From: Streptomyces sp. 6-11-2
GTDB taxonomy: Bacteria > Actinomycetota > Actinomycetes > Streptomycetales > Streptomycetaceae
Length of the DNA stretch: 64,000 nt
Assembly: GCF_006540305.1 (NCBI RefSeq)
Contig: NZ_BJOR01000001.1
Coordinates: 6,944,001-7,008,000 of the forward strand
Direction of reading: 5' to 3'
Under the pieces are notes generated by a model. That model had not been told where the DNA came from, made no database searches, and worked only from the letters and a program-made list of their open reading frames with translations. The position numbers and the translations under genes are program-made. This document shows positions 26,076 to 35,176 of this stretch, in pieces. Numbering within the stretch: position 1 is the first letter of the stretch; each line of letters begins with the position of its first letter.

Positions 26076-28055
26076 CTACCGGGACGACGGCTCCACCCGT
26101 ACGTCCGCGGCCCGCACGAACGCCACCCGGTGGCCGAACTGGATCTGGTAGTACATGTCCTTGCCGACCACCACCCGGTGCGACGCCGTGGTGAAGGTGG
26201 CCGAGTAGTAGTACTCACCCGGCTGCAGGCCGCCCACCACGTACTTCTGGCCCGCGAGCAGCTTGTACGGCAGCGGCGACACCGCTTGGACGGGCACGCC
26301 CGCCGGATAGGCCTCCGTCTCCGGGTAGGCCCTGCCGTACACCGGCACGCTGTCCAGCCCGGCCTTCGGCGTCACCACCGTTCCGGCCGCGTCCACCGCC
26401 GCCGGCTGCTTCGCCGGGTTCTGGAACCAGGCCTTGTGGCCCAGGTACCAGATCGCCGTCCAGTCGCCCTGCCGGCCGGCGACCGCGTACTGCTGCCCGG
26501 TCTCCACCCGCGAGGCCACGTCGTTCACGTCGATCGTCGACGGGCTGCCGTCCGGCCTGAGGCCGAGGTCCTTGATCAGCGGCGAGGTGGTGTCGGGCTG
26601 CGAGTAGAGCCGCACCTCGCTGGAGCCGTGCGCGGCGCAGGGCCGGCCGCTGGTGACGCAGCCCGTGTACTCGGGCTGGTTCGTCGCGTAGTCGGGGCGG
26701 ATCGTCACCAGGCCGCCGTTCTTGCCCGCGGACGGCTCGAACGGGCGGCCCAGCAGCTTGAAGTAGTGCTGCCAGTCCCAGTACGGGCCCGGGTCGGTGT
26801 GCATGCCCGGGATGCTCGCGGAGGTCGGCCCGGGCACGGTGTCATGGCCGAGGATGTGCTGCCGGTCCAGCGGGATGTCGTACTTGCGCGCGAGGTACTT
26901 CACCAGGCGCGCCGAGGACCGGTACATCGCCTCCGTGTACCAGGCGTCCGGCGAGGCGAGGAAACCTTCGTGCTCCAGGCCGATCGACTTGGCGTTGATG
27001 TACCAGTTGCCCGCGTGCCAGGCCACGTCCTTGGCCTTCACATGCTGGGCGATGTGCCCGTCGGTGGAGCGCAGCGTGTAGTTCCAGGACACATAGGTGG
27101 GGTCCTGGATCAGATTGAGGACGCCGTCCCAGCGGCCCTCCGTGTCGTGGATGACGATGTACCGGATGGACTGCGTCTTCGGCCGGTCGCCCAGGTCGTG
27201 GTTGCCGTAGTCGTCACCGCCGAACTCCTCGTACGGTGCCGGGATCCACTCGCAGGACACCGAGGCCGGGCACTCCGTACCCTCCGCCGAACGGTGCGGC
27301 AGGGCCGTCAGCGTCAACTGGTCGGTGCGCGGGGCGACGCCGGGCCGCGCGGCCAGGACGACCAACTGGCCGGAATCGGTGGTGCGCCGCTCACCGGAGC
27401 GGATCACGTTGTACACGTCGTCGGCGTAGGCCGCCGCCGTGGCGCTGTCGTCCGCGCCGGAGAACCGGGCCACCGCGCCGTACCAGGCGGCCGGATCCGC
27501 GCTCAGCGGTTCGCCGAGCTTCTTCTGGGCGGCCGCCAGCAGGGCCGCGCCACCCGCGATGTTCGCCGACTCGTCCGCACGCAGCCGCGCGGCGGGGATC
27601 CCGGTCAGCCCGGCCGCCTTGGGCAGCGTCTTCAGCCGGGCGGGCACGGCTGATTCCGCCGGCGTCTTCGTCTCGGGGTGCAGGGCCGGCCGCGCGTCGT
27701 CCCCGCGCGCGTCCTCCGTGCCCTCACTGTGGTGCGGGGCTTCGGCGAGCGCGGTGCGTGCGTCGGTCAGGTGCATCGGGCCGTAGCCGCCGGTCACGCT
27801 CGGGGCGCCGCTGTGCCCGTCCCAGCGCGACTGCAGATAGGACACGCCCAGCAGGACGCTGAGCGGCACGTGGTATTCGGCGGACGCGGAGGCGAACGCC
27901 CGCTGCAACCTTCCGGTGTCGTCCGTGGCGGCGCCTGCGGACGGGGTGCCGCCCAGCAGCGGCAGCAGCAGCGCCGCCGAGGCGACGACCCCCGCCGCGC
28001 TGCGCGCGCTTCTGCGTCCCGGCACGGGTCTGGGGTCGATGGCGGATCCTCGCAA
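26076..28055 (-). CDS. Secreted N-acetylmuramoyl-L-alanine amidase (PGRP/Amidase_2 type)
   Basis: 659 residues from TTG 28055, chosen because AGGAGG lies five bases upstream. A basic N-terminus and a hydrophobic signal (VVASAALLLPLL) end near AGA-AT. Residues ~50-270 resemble a lysozyme-like/transglycosylase helical module (PLSVLLGVSYLQSRWDG). The zinc amidase domain follows, with IVIHDTEG, VAWHAGNW and ILGHDTVPGP as likely zinc and catalytic contexts. Tandem SH3-like stretches (RLYSQPDTTSPLI, VTPKAGLDSVPVYGRAY) end the protein. It cleaves the bond between muramic acid and the stem peptide outside the membrane. Confidence 0.9.
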   Translation of the reverse strand: MRGSAIDPRPVPGRRSARSAAGVVASAALLLPLLGGTPSAGAATDDTGRLQRAFASASAEYHVPLSVLLGVSYLQSRWDGHSGAPSVTGGYGPMHLTDARTALAEAPHHSEGTEDARGDDARPALHPETKTPAESAVPARLKTLPKAAGLTGIPAARLRADESANIAGGAALLAAAQKKLGEPLSADPAAWYGAVARFSGADDSATAAAYADDVYNVIRSGERRTTDSGQLVVLAARPGVAPRTDQLTLTALPHRSAEGTECPASVSCEWIPAPYEEFGGDDYGNHDLGDRPKTQSIRYIVIHDTEGRWDGVLNLIQDPTYVSWNYTLRSTDGHIAQHVKAKDVAWHAGNWYINAKSIGLEHEGFLASPDAWYTEAMYRSSARLVKYLARKYDIPLDRQHILGHDTVPGPTSASIPGMHTDPGPYWDWQHYFKLLGRPFEPSAGKNGGLVTIRPDYATNQPEYTGCVTSGRPCAAHGSSEVRLYSQPDTTSPLIKDLGLRPDGSPSTIDVNDVASRVETGQQYAVAGRQGDWTAIWYLGHKAWFQNPAKQPAAVDAAGTVVTPKAGLDSVPVYGRAYPETEAYPAGVPVQAVSPLPYKLLAGQKYVVGGLQPGEYYYSATFTTASHRVVVGKDMYYQIQFGHRVAFVRAADVRVEPSSR

Positions 28056-28381
28056 TGCAGCCTCCTGGGGCGCTCGGGCGTAGCGGGGCGTGCGGGGCCG
28101 GCGTGGATCAGTGGTACCGGCTGTCCGACGATCCGTCAATCATGTGCACAGGAAGGCGATTCCCCATGTCAAACGGCATCTCGGCGAGTTTCTGCACGGC
28201 ACCCCCGAGGCCTGCGCGGCGTCAGTGGCTTACACCAATGGCCCCTACGGCCACTGCTCCGAAAGAGCTGAACGAGAGCCGGGCCGGGGACGGGGCGAAG
28301 GGGGCGAGCGGCGGAGCTGTCAGGGCATGACAAAGGACCGCGGGCACCCGGTCGATGGGTGCCCGCGGACCGTTGTCCCCG
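28056..28381. other. 326-bp intergenic stretch before the amidase gene
   Basis: It holds the amidase promoter region, a possible 54-codon plus-strand frame at 28166-28330 (ATG preceded by AGGAAGG at nine to ten bases; product unrecognised, weak support), and the terminator hairpin at 28335-28371. Confidence 0.35.
28335..28371 (-). terminator. Terminator of the APH-like gene
   Basis: A perfect 12-bp stem CCGCGGGCACCC / GGGTGCCCGCGG with a 7-base loop lies just past the stop codon of the minus-strand phosphotransferase gene. Confidence 0.7.
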
Positions 28382-29521
28382 TCAGCGAGTGCCGACGGCT
28401 GCGCGTACGGCCCGGCGGGCCAGTTGGCAGTCGTCGTGGAGCCGCCGCAGCAGCAGCCGCTGTTCCTCGCCGGACGGCGCAGCACCCGGGTGGGCCGTGC
28501 CCGGTGCCGCCGGGGCCGTATCGTGCATGGAGCGCTGCACGGCCGTCTCGTAGGTGCGGATCTCCCGGGTGAGCACGAGCATCAGGTTCACCAGGAACGC
28601 GTCCCGCGTGGCCGGGCCGGCCGACTGGGCGAGCTGGCTGATCTGCCGCCGCGCCGCCGGAGCGTCGCCGAGCACCGACCACAGCGTCGCCAGGTCGTAG
28701 CCCGGCAGGTACCAGCCCGCGTGCTCCCAGTCCACCAGCACGGGGCCGGCCGGGGAGAGCAGGACGTTCGCGAGCAACGCGTCGCCGTGGCAGAACTGGC
28801 CCATGCCCTGCCGGCCCGCGGCGTGCGCGATGCCGTGCAGCAGCTTCTGCAGGTCACCCAGGTCGCGGTCGGTGAGCAGACCCAGCTCGTGGTACCGGGA
28901 GATACGGGCGGCGTAGTCCAGCGGGGCGTCGAACGTGCCCGCCGGCGGCCGCCATGCGTTCAGCCGGCAGATCGCGCCCAGGGCAGCCCCGATGTCCGCC
29001 CGGGGCGGGGCCTCCACCGGGTGCCGTTGCAGGGCGGCCACCCGTCCCGGCGTCCGTTCGATCACCAGCGTGCAGTTGTCCGGGTCCGCCGCGATCAGCC
29101 GGGGCACCCGGACCGGCGGCCGGTGCCGGACGAACGAGCGGTATGCGGCTATTTCGTGCCGGTAGCGCTCCGCCCACGCGGGGGAGTGGTCGAGTAAGCA
29201 CTTGGCGACAGCGGTGCTGCGCCCGATGGTGCCGACCAGGAGCACGGACCGCCCGCTGCGGCGCAGCACCTGCACCGGAGCGAACTCCGGGCAGATCCGG
29301 TGCACCGAGGCGATCGCCGTGCGCAGTTGCGCGCCCTGCGGGCCGGACAAGTCGAGTCTCCCGCTCAGCGTTTGCGTGCCGGGCCCCATGGCGTGCCGCG
29401 CCCGGCCGGCACCGAGCGGGGGGGCCGCCGGACGCAGGGGGTCGAGGTGGGGGCCGCCGGTGCCCTGACGGGTGCGCAGCGACCGGGGCGGGGCGGACAC
29501 GGAGGACGATGCTGCATACAT
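28382..29521 (-). CDS. Aminoglycoside-phosphotransferase-fold protein
   Basis: 379 residues from ATG 29521. No strong ribosome site is seen, and an internal ATG at [10 protein letters not shown] is possible. Kinase-like motifs: VAKCLLDH (ATP lysine), [12 protein letters not shown] (catalytic HGDxxxxN) and [18 protein letters not shown] (metal Asp). The APH fold phosphorylates small molecules or sugars. Without closer resemblance to a resistance enzyme this is best read as a housekeeping or specialised kinase of unknown substrate, not as drug resistance. It is divergent from the NsdA-like regulator. Confidence 0.82.
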   Translation of the reverse strand: MYAASSSVSAPPRSLRTRQGTGGPHLDPLRPAAPPLGAGRARHAMGPGTQTLSGRLDLSGPQGAQLRTAIASVHRICPEFAPVQVLRRSGRSVLLVGTIGRSTAVAKCLLDHSPAWAERYRHEIAAYRSFVRHRPPVRVPRLIAADPDNCTLVIERTPGRVAALQRHPVEAPPRADIGAALGAICRLNAWRPPAGTFDAPLDYAARISRYHELGLLTDRDLGDLQKLLHGIAHAAGRQGMGQFCHGDALLANVLLSPAGPVLVDWEHAGWYLPGYDLATLWSVLGDAPAARRQISQLAQSAGPATRDAFLVNLMLVLTREIRTYETAVQRSMHDTAPAAPGTAHPGAAPSGEEQRLLLRRLHDDCQLARRAVRAAVGTR

Positions 29522-29755
29522 GGGGCGGGACCGATCCCTTCGTGTGCCTGATACTTCAGCGCGCTCCCGGCCCGGACGCCCGGGTGCACCCTGGGGAATG
29601 TCCCTCGGCGACCGGGTCGGGGTGGCGCGTTCCTACCTGACACCCGGTGCGCACTGGCACACCATGTGGCGCACCCTGGCGAACCCTGGCGAATAGTCGC
29701 CCGGCAAGTCGCGGCGGGTCTACTGTCAACTCAGCCGAGTACCTGGGGGCTTGAC

Positions 29756-31249
29756 GTGACAGGACAACCCAACACCCGTCTCGCGGACCTGTTCGGCCTG
29801 GCCGGCTGGTCCAAAGGGGAACTCGCGAGGCTGGTCAACCGGCAGGCGGCGGCCATGGGCCACCCCCAGCTGGCGACCGACACCTCTCGGGTGCGGCGCT
29901 GGATCGACATGGGAGAGATCCCGCGCGATCCCGTACCGCGGGTGCTGGCGGCCCTGTTCACCGAGCGTCTCGGCCGTGTCGTGACCATCGAGGACCTCGG
30001 TCTGGTACGGCACGGGCGTACAGGGAAACGGCAGGGCGACGGGAGTGCGGAACATCCCGACGGAGTGCCGTGGGCGCCCGAGCGGACCGCCGCGGTCCTC
30101 ACCGAATTCACGGGAATGGACCTCATGCTCAACCGACGCGGCTTGGTGGGCGCGGGCGCCGCGCTCGCCGCGGGCTCCGCACTCAGCAGCGCCATGCACG
30201 ACTGGCTGCAATCCGATCCGACACTCAAGACCGAAACCCCCGCCCTCGACCATCCCCTGCACGCCGACCCCGCTGGGTTCGACCGCTACGACGCCGCCCC
30301 CATCGGGTCGCAGGAGATCGAGGAACTCGAACGCTCGGTGGAGGTGTTCCGAGCCTGGGACGCCGCCCGCGGCGGCGGGCTGCAACGCAAGGCGGTGGTC
30401 GGCCAGCTCAACGAGGTGGGCGGCATGCTCGCCTACCGCCACCCACCCCATCTCCAGCGGCGCCTGTGGGGCGTCGCCGCCAACCTCTCGGTGCTCGCCG
30501 GCTGGATGTCCCACGACGTCGGCCTGGAACCCACCGCCCAGAAGTACTTCGTCATCGCCGCCCACGCCGCCAGGGAGGGCGGCGACCGGCCGCGCGCCGG
30601 GGAGGCGCTGTCCCGCGCGGCGCGCCAGATGGTGCACCTGGGCCGGCCCGACGACGCGCTGGACCTGATGAAGCTCGCCCACTCCGGCGCGGGCGACCGC
30701 CTCCAGCCGCGCACCAAGGCGATGTTCCACACCATCGAGGCCTGGGCGCAGGCCTCGATGGGCAAGGGCCAGGCGATGCGCCGCACCCTCGGACAGGCGG
30801 AGGACCTCTTCGTCTCGGACACCGGCAACGCGGAGCCGCTCGACTGGATGCAGACCTTCAAGGACGAGGATCTGTACGGCATGACGGCGCTCGCGTACCG
30901 CACGCTGGCGGAGCACGACCCGAACGCGGCCGCGCACGCCCAGCACTACGCGGAGAAGGCCTTGGCCCTGCGCGTCGACGGACGCGAGCGGTCGAAGATC
31001 TTCGACCATCTGTCCATGGCCTCCGCCTGCTTCATCGCGGACGACCCCGAGCAGGCGGACCGGTACGCACGGCTGGCTCTGATGGCGATGGGATCGAACT
31101 CCTCCCGCCGCACCTGGGACCGGCTGCGCGAGATGTACCGGCTCACCGCCGAGTACGCCACCTATCCGAAGGTCGGCGAGTTGCGGGAGGAGATCCGGTT
31201 GGCCCTGCCCAAGCCGAAGGGCAGGAACACCGGCAGCGCACCGGCGTAG
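29756..31249 (+). CDS. NsdA/NsdB-like TPR regulatory protein
   Basis: 497 residues from GTG 29756. The N-terminal ~90 residues (ADLFGLAGWSKGELARLVNRQ and WIDMGEIPRDPVP) form a helix-turn-helix-like module. A hydrophobic stretch (LVGAGAALAAGSALSSAM) follows, and then a long alpha-helical TPR-like region (residues ~185-480). This layout matches the NsdA/NsdB family, known in S. coelicolor as negative regulators of sporulation and antibiotic production. Which paralogue it is cannot be settled by eye. It probably acts in the cytosol or at the membrane as a signalling adaptor. Confidence 0.8.
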   Translation: MTGQPNTRLADLFGLAGWSKGELARLVNRQAAAMGHPQLATDTSRVRRWIDMGEIPRDPVPRVLAALFTERLGRVVTIEDLGLVRHGRTGKRQGDGSAEHPDGVPWAPERTAAVLTEFTGMDLMLNRRGLVGAGAALAAGSALSSAMHDWLQSDPTLKTETPALDHPLHADPAGFDRYDAAPIGSQEIEELERSVEVFRAWDAARGGGLQRKAVVGQLNEVGGMLAYRHPPHLQRRLWGVAANLSVLAGWMSHDVGLEPTAQKYFVIAAHAAREGGDRPRAGEALSRAARQMVHLGRPDDALDLMKLAHSGAGDRLQPRTKAMFHTIEAWAQASMGKGQAMRRTLGQAEDLFVSDTGNAEPLDWMQTFKDEDLYGMTALAYRTLAEHDPNAAAHAQHYAEKALALRVDGRERSKIFDHLSMASACFIADDPEQADRYARLALMAMGSNSSRRTWDRLREMYRLTAEYATYPKVGELREEIRLALPKPKGRNTGSAPA

Positions 31250-31270
31250 GGTCCCGGTTCCGTACGCGGG

Positions 31271-32725
31271 TTACGACGTCACTCGGGCGACCAGCACGCA
31301 GGCGTCGTCCTCGCGCCCGGTTCCGCCGAACTCCTCCACGACCGTCCGTACGCACTCCTGCGCGCGGCGCGCCGCGGCGAACCGCGGGGCCAGGTCGAGC
31401 AGACGGTGTGCGGTGGCCGTGCTTCCCTCGGTCTCGGCTGCGCTGGAGCGCGCAGACTCCCGTCGCGGCACCAGTCCGTCGGTGTGCAGCAGGAGCAGGT
31501 CGCCCGTCTCCAGGGTCTCCTCGGCCTGCCCGTAGGAGGCTCCCGGAGCGGCGCCGAGCAGGACGCCGTCCGGGGCGTCCAGGATCCGCCCCGTCCCGCC
31601 GCGGAACAGCAGCGGGGCGGGGTGTCCTGCTCGCGCCCAGGTCAGGGTGCGGGTGGCGGGCCGGTAACGGCAGCAGACGGCGCTGCCCAGAGCCGGCTGC
31701 ACGGTGGCGTCCAGCAGCTGGTCGAGCCAGGTCATCAGCTGGCCCGGCCGGGCCCCCGCCATCGCCATGCCGCGCAGGGCACCCAGCAGCAGCGCCGTGC
31801 CCGAGGCCACCCCCGGCCCGCGGCCGGTGAGTCCGCCGACGCTGAGCAGGGTGTCGCCGTCGGACAGCTCCAGCGCGTCGTACCAGTCGGCCCCGATCGG
31901 CGTGCCGGTCGGGGACGGCAGGTGGTGGGCGGCCAGGTCGAGCCTCGGGCGGCCTCGGCGCGGGAGCCGCAGGGAGCCGCGCCACGGGGGGAGCGCGGCT
32001 TCCTGCGGCTCGACCGCGAGCCGGTGCTCTGTCTGCGTGCGACGCCGGTGGCGGTGCAGCGAGTCACGGGTCTCGCGCACCGCCGACTGACTGAGCCGCA
32101 GTTCGCTGACGTCCCGCAGCACCGCCCACATCGAGGTGGTGCCGCCGTCGGCGTCGAGCACGGGCTCGCCCATCATGTGCACCGCGCGGACGGCTCCGTC
32201 GGGCCGCACGATGCGGAACTCCCCGTCGATCGGCCTGGCGTCGACCAGGCAGTCGGTGACCATGGCGGTCAGCCGGGGCCGGTCCTCCTCCAGCACCACG
32301 GAGGGCAGCTCGTCGAGGGTGAGCGGGGGAACGGCGGGGTCGCGGCCGAGGATCAGGAACAGCTCGCCCGACCAGGCGGCCTCGTCCGTCAGCAGGTTCC
32401 ACTCGGCGCTGCCGACCCGGCTGAGCAGCGGACCGCGCGACGGGACGGCCGGTGTGCCGGGTTCGGCCGCCGGTGCCGCGGGCACCGGTGGCGGGCCGTC
32501 CCGTAACTGCGCCAGGTGTTCGTCCAGATCGTTGAGTTGGCGCAGCGCCAGATCGCACAGCGCACGCTCCCACCGGCCCCGCGGATCCGAGGCGTCGCCC
32601 TCCGCGTCCCGCCGTACGGCGTCCACCTCGCCCCTGAGCCGGCGCGCCTGTGAGATCAGCGCGTCGACCGACCCGCCCCTTGGTGGCTGGGCGGGGGAGC
32701 GGTCCGCGGACACGTGGGGCGGCAT
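31271..32725 (-). CDS. PAS-domain PP2C-type (SpoIIE-like) protein phosphatase
   Basis: 484 residues from ATG 32725, with GGAG six bases upstream. A coiled-coil-like start (LISQARRLRGEVDAVRRDAE) precedes a PAS domain (~residues 100-220; SAEWNLLTDEAAWSGELF, FRIVRPDGAVRAVH). The SpoIIE phosphatase domain follows: IGADWYDALELSDGDTLL with metal Asp, GRGPGVAS, ARAGHPAPLLF, LLLHTDGLVPRR and REDDACVLV. Such enzymes dephosphorylate anti-anti-sigma factors in partner-switching stress pathways. No STAS or HATPase gene is adjacent. It converges on the NsdA-like gene. Confidence 0.9.
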   Translation of the reverse strand: MPPHVSADRSPAQPPRGGSVDALISQARRLRGEVDAVRRDAEGDASDPRGRWERALCDLALRQLNDLDEHLAQLRDGPPPVPAAPAAEPGTPAVPSRGPLLSRVGSAEWNLLTDEAAWSGELFLILGRDPAVPPLTLDELPSVVLEEDRPRLTAMVTDCLVDARPIDGEFRIVRPDGAVRAVHMMGEPVLDADGGTTSMWAVLRDVSELRLSQSAVRETRDSLHRHRRRTQTEHRLAVEPQEAALPPWRGSLRLPRRGRPRLDLAAHHLPSPTGTPIGADWYDALELSDGDTLLSVGGLTGRGPGVASGTALLLGALRGMAMAGARPGQLMTWLDQLLDATVQPALGSAVCCRYRPATRTLTWARAGHPAPLLFRGGTGRILDAPDGVLLGAAPGASYGQAEETLETGDLLLLHTDGLVPRRESARSSAAETEGSTATAHRLLDLAPRFAAARRAQECVRTVVEEFGGTGREDDACVLVARVTS

Positions 32726-33142
32726 GGCGCACTCCGATACGGGGACGGTACGGCCGAGGCGGTGGGAGGGACCGCTATGACTGTTGCACAGCCGACGGCG
32801 CCCCGTAAGGCATTTGGCAAGACGCGATGCGAGGGTGCACCTGGCATATGCCACAGTCTTCCCGTGGCGGCTGACCGGCACTTTCGGCGTAGCCGCCCCG
32901 GTGGCCAAGACGTAGACGGCGTACGTGATTTGGCGGTCGTCCGGAGGTGGTACCCGGACGTTCAAGCGTGTGTTCTACGGTCGTGTGTTCCCTCCCGGTC
33001 GACCGCCCGAGGTCGATCGTCGAAGGAGTGACACAGGTCACATGGATTGGTGGGGGGTCATGCGTAATGCGAACGGCCCCTTCGGGCTCCTAAGGACAAC
33101 GGCACAACCGGCCGACCTGACGACCCGCAGGGGAGACCGATC
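32726..33142. other. 417-bp divergent regulatory region
   Basis: Lies between the phosphatase gene (minus) and the SsgA-like gene (plus). No gene is supported; the frames here lack recognisable products. Expected to hold both promoters, but no motif could be assigned with confidence. Confidence 0.4.
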
Positions 33143-33556
33143 ATGGACACCACTCTCGAGCAGCCCGCCCGCGCCCGCCTGATCACCGCGGACGGGCGGG
33201 AACTCCCCGTGCCCGCCACCCTGCGCTACGTCTCCACCGACCCGCTGGCCGTGCACGTGGACTTCCCGCCCGAGGCCTCTCTCGACGGCGCGGCGGTCTC
33301 GTGGACCTTCGCCCGTGTCCTGCTGGAGGAAGGACTCGAAGGGCAGGCCGGGGCCGGGGACGTGCACCTGTGGCCGTGCGGAGGGGCCCGTACGGTGCTG
33401 GAACTGCACTCGCCCTCCGGCCTGGCCCTGCTCCAGTTCGAGACCCCGGCGCTGCGCCGCTTCCTGCTGCGCAGCTACGCGGTGGTCGCGGCCGGCCAGG
33501 AGGACCTCGCCACGGCCGTCGACCGCGGTCTGAGCACCCTCTTCGGCACGGTCTGA
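33143..33556 (+). CDS. SsgA-like sporulation/cell division protein (SALP)
   Basis: 137 residues, preceded by AGGGGAGA. The pattern LPVPATLRYVSTDPLAVHVDFP, WTFARVLLEEGL and GDVHLWPCG, with a C-terminal FETPALRRFLLRSY, is that of SsgA-like proteins. These are small soluble proteins of sporulating actinomycetes that control septum placement, wall synthesis and spore separation. The exact paralogue (SsgB-G type) is not clear. Length is normal for the family. Its own upstream region of over 400 bases suggests independent control. Confidence 0.92.
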   Translation: MDTTLEQPARARLITADGRELPVPATLRYVSTDPLAVHVDFPPEASLDGAAVSWTFARVLLEEGLEGQAGAGDVHLWPCGGARTVLELHSPSGLALLQFETPALRRFLLRSYAVVAAGQEDLATAVDRGLSTLFGTV

Positions 33557-33639
33557 CCCGGCGGCCCCGCCGCGCCGGGCGCCGCCGGGCCTCCCCGGAG
33601 GGGCCCCGGTGCCCGGCACGGCCGTGCCCGCGTCCGGCG

Positions 33640-34740
33640 TCAGTAGCGCAGCACTCCGGCGATCCCCTGCGCGTCGCCCAGGGTGCCGTCGGGGACGAAG
33701 CGCACGTCGGCGCCCGTCTCCAGGCACTGCTCGACGATCTCGTCCACGATGTCCTCGCGGGCGCCCGGCTCCTCGCTCTCCGCCGGAACCAGATGGCCGC
33801 CGGCGGAGTCGCGCACCGTCACGCGGTAGTTCTCCTCGACGGCCAGCAGCCGGATCCGGCCCTCCCGCGCGGTCTGCCAGACCTCGTCGACACCGGCCGC
33901 GTACTCCTTGCGCCCACGGGCCCCCTCCAGTTCCCGGGCCACCGCCTCGGTGTCGCCCCGCGTCTCCTCGCCGTGCACGGGCCCGATGGCCCGCCAGACG
34001 GCCTCGGGGGTGGCGTGCGCCAGGCCGCCGTGCTGGACGGGCACCGCGCACTTGGCGACGCTGCCGACCTCCTCCAGGGCGGACAGCGCGGCCGGCTCGC
34101 CCGTGATGTACAGCCGGCGCGGATGCTCCCGCAGGACCGCGCTCATCGCGCTGTCCGCCTCCCGCAGGAACTGGCGGGTGCTCTGGTCCCGGAACGTGCT
34201 CGGCGCGTCGCCGATCTGCATCCGGCGTTCGGCGTCGAAGTTCTCGACGAGTTTCCTGGTCAGCGGGAAGCCGCCGGTGTGGTCCTCCGTGACGCGGTCG
34301 ACGCCGCCGGTCCACAGCGTCACGCGGTCCGCGGAGACGGACAGTATCCAGAACGGGCGCTCGGCGGTCCGCGCGGAGACCAGGTTGCGGGTCAGGAAGG
34401 TGTCCGAGAGGACCACGCGCTCCGGGACGGTACGGGACAGTGACCACACCTGGTGCTCGCCCGGGGCCGCGAAGATCGCCAGTCCGTCCTCGGCATACGT
34501 CAGGTCCACCTCGGCGAGGGCCTGGTCGAGCTGCCGGACGACGTCGTTGCGCTGCTCCCGGGTGACCTGAGGGTTGGTCTCCAGCTGCCGCTTGGCCTCG
34601 GCCACGACGTTGCGCAGCCGGACCGGATCCTGCGCGTTGTCGGGCTCGCGGCGGTGTGTCGGCGTCAGCACCGACACCGCCGGGTAGGGGCGCGGACGCC
34701 GCAGCTCGGTGAGGATCGAGGGACTCAGCTCGTGCTCCAT
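33640..34740 (-). CDS. Bacterial archaeo-eukaryotic release-factor-like protein (baeRF family 3)
   Basis: 366 residues from MEHELSPSILTELRRP. The pattern PYPAVSVLTPTHRREPDN, GLAIFAAPGEHQVWSL, RPFWILSVSADRVTLWTG and RRLYITGEPAALSAL followed by a C-terminal VRFVPDGTLGDAQGIAGVLRY matches the baeRF proteins. These are eRF1-like domains predicted to act on stalled or hibernating ribosomes. The usual GGQ release motif is not seen. Cytosolic. It is divergent from asnB. The subfamily number is from memory of the motif set. Confidence 0.75.
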   Translation of the reverse strand: MEHELSPSILTELRRPRPYPAVSVLTPTHRREPDNAQDPVRLRNVVAEAKRQLETNPQVTREQRNDVVRQLDQALAEVDLTYAEDGLAIFAAPGEHQVWSLSRTVPERVVLSDTFLTRNLVSARTAERPFWILSVSADRVTLWTGGVDRVTEDHTGGFPLTRKLVENFDAERRMQIGDAPSTFRDQSTRQFLREADSAMSAVLREHPRRLYITGEPAALSALEEVGSVAKCAVPVQHGGLAHATPEAVWRAIGPVHGEETRGDTEAVARELEGARGRKEYAAGVDEVWQTAREGRIRLLAVEENYRVTVRDSAGGHLVPAESEEPGAREDIVDEIVEQCLETGADVRFVPDGTLGDAQGIAGVLRY

Positions 34741-35176
34741 GACAGCACGATAGGTCCGATTCGCACTTCAGGCATTCGGGGCAACTCGGCTCGCGCGCGG
34801 GGTCTTTCGATGGTAGGGCGCCGGAGGCGCCGCAGGGCCCGCGGCGTGCCCCGCCCGAGGCCGTCCGGCATGTGGGCCGCCCGGGCCGGCGCCGCCCCGT
34901 TCGCGCGCATTGGAGAAGTCTTTGCCCTTGGCCGGTTCCCGGTGCTCCGCCCCTGGTGCGAGGCCCCTTCCGTGATGTTCCGGGAGCAAAGTGCGGCCGG
35001 AGTGAGCGGGTCATGGTGGCAACCGGGTGACGGCCGCGTTGACCGCCACCGCCCCGGTGGCACACGCTCGTCATATAGATGCTCGATGCAACTGGTTCGC
35101 CCGGGCGTCGGGCGCTCACCCGGCTCGGTGCCGGTGAGCGATCCCTTCCGGCGGGCCGGAGGGCAGGAGGTAGCGG
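34741..35176. other. 436-bp divergent intergenic region upstream of asnB
   Basis: No gene supported. CATATAGAT near 35073 could be a -10-like element. GGAGGGCAGGAGG just before 35177 is the asnB ribosome-binding site. Confidence 0.35.

Noticed and set aside
28166..28330. 54-codon plus-strand frame with an AGGAAGG site
   Set aside because: Composition is not clearly coding and no family is recognised; kept only as a note in the intergenic entry.
28382..29521. Reading the APH-fold gene as an antibiotic resistance gene
   Set aside because: Only fold-level motifs are present; nothing ties it to aminoglycoside or macrolide modification.
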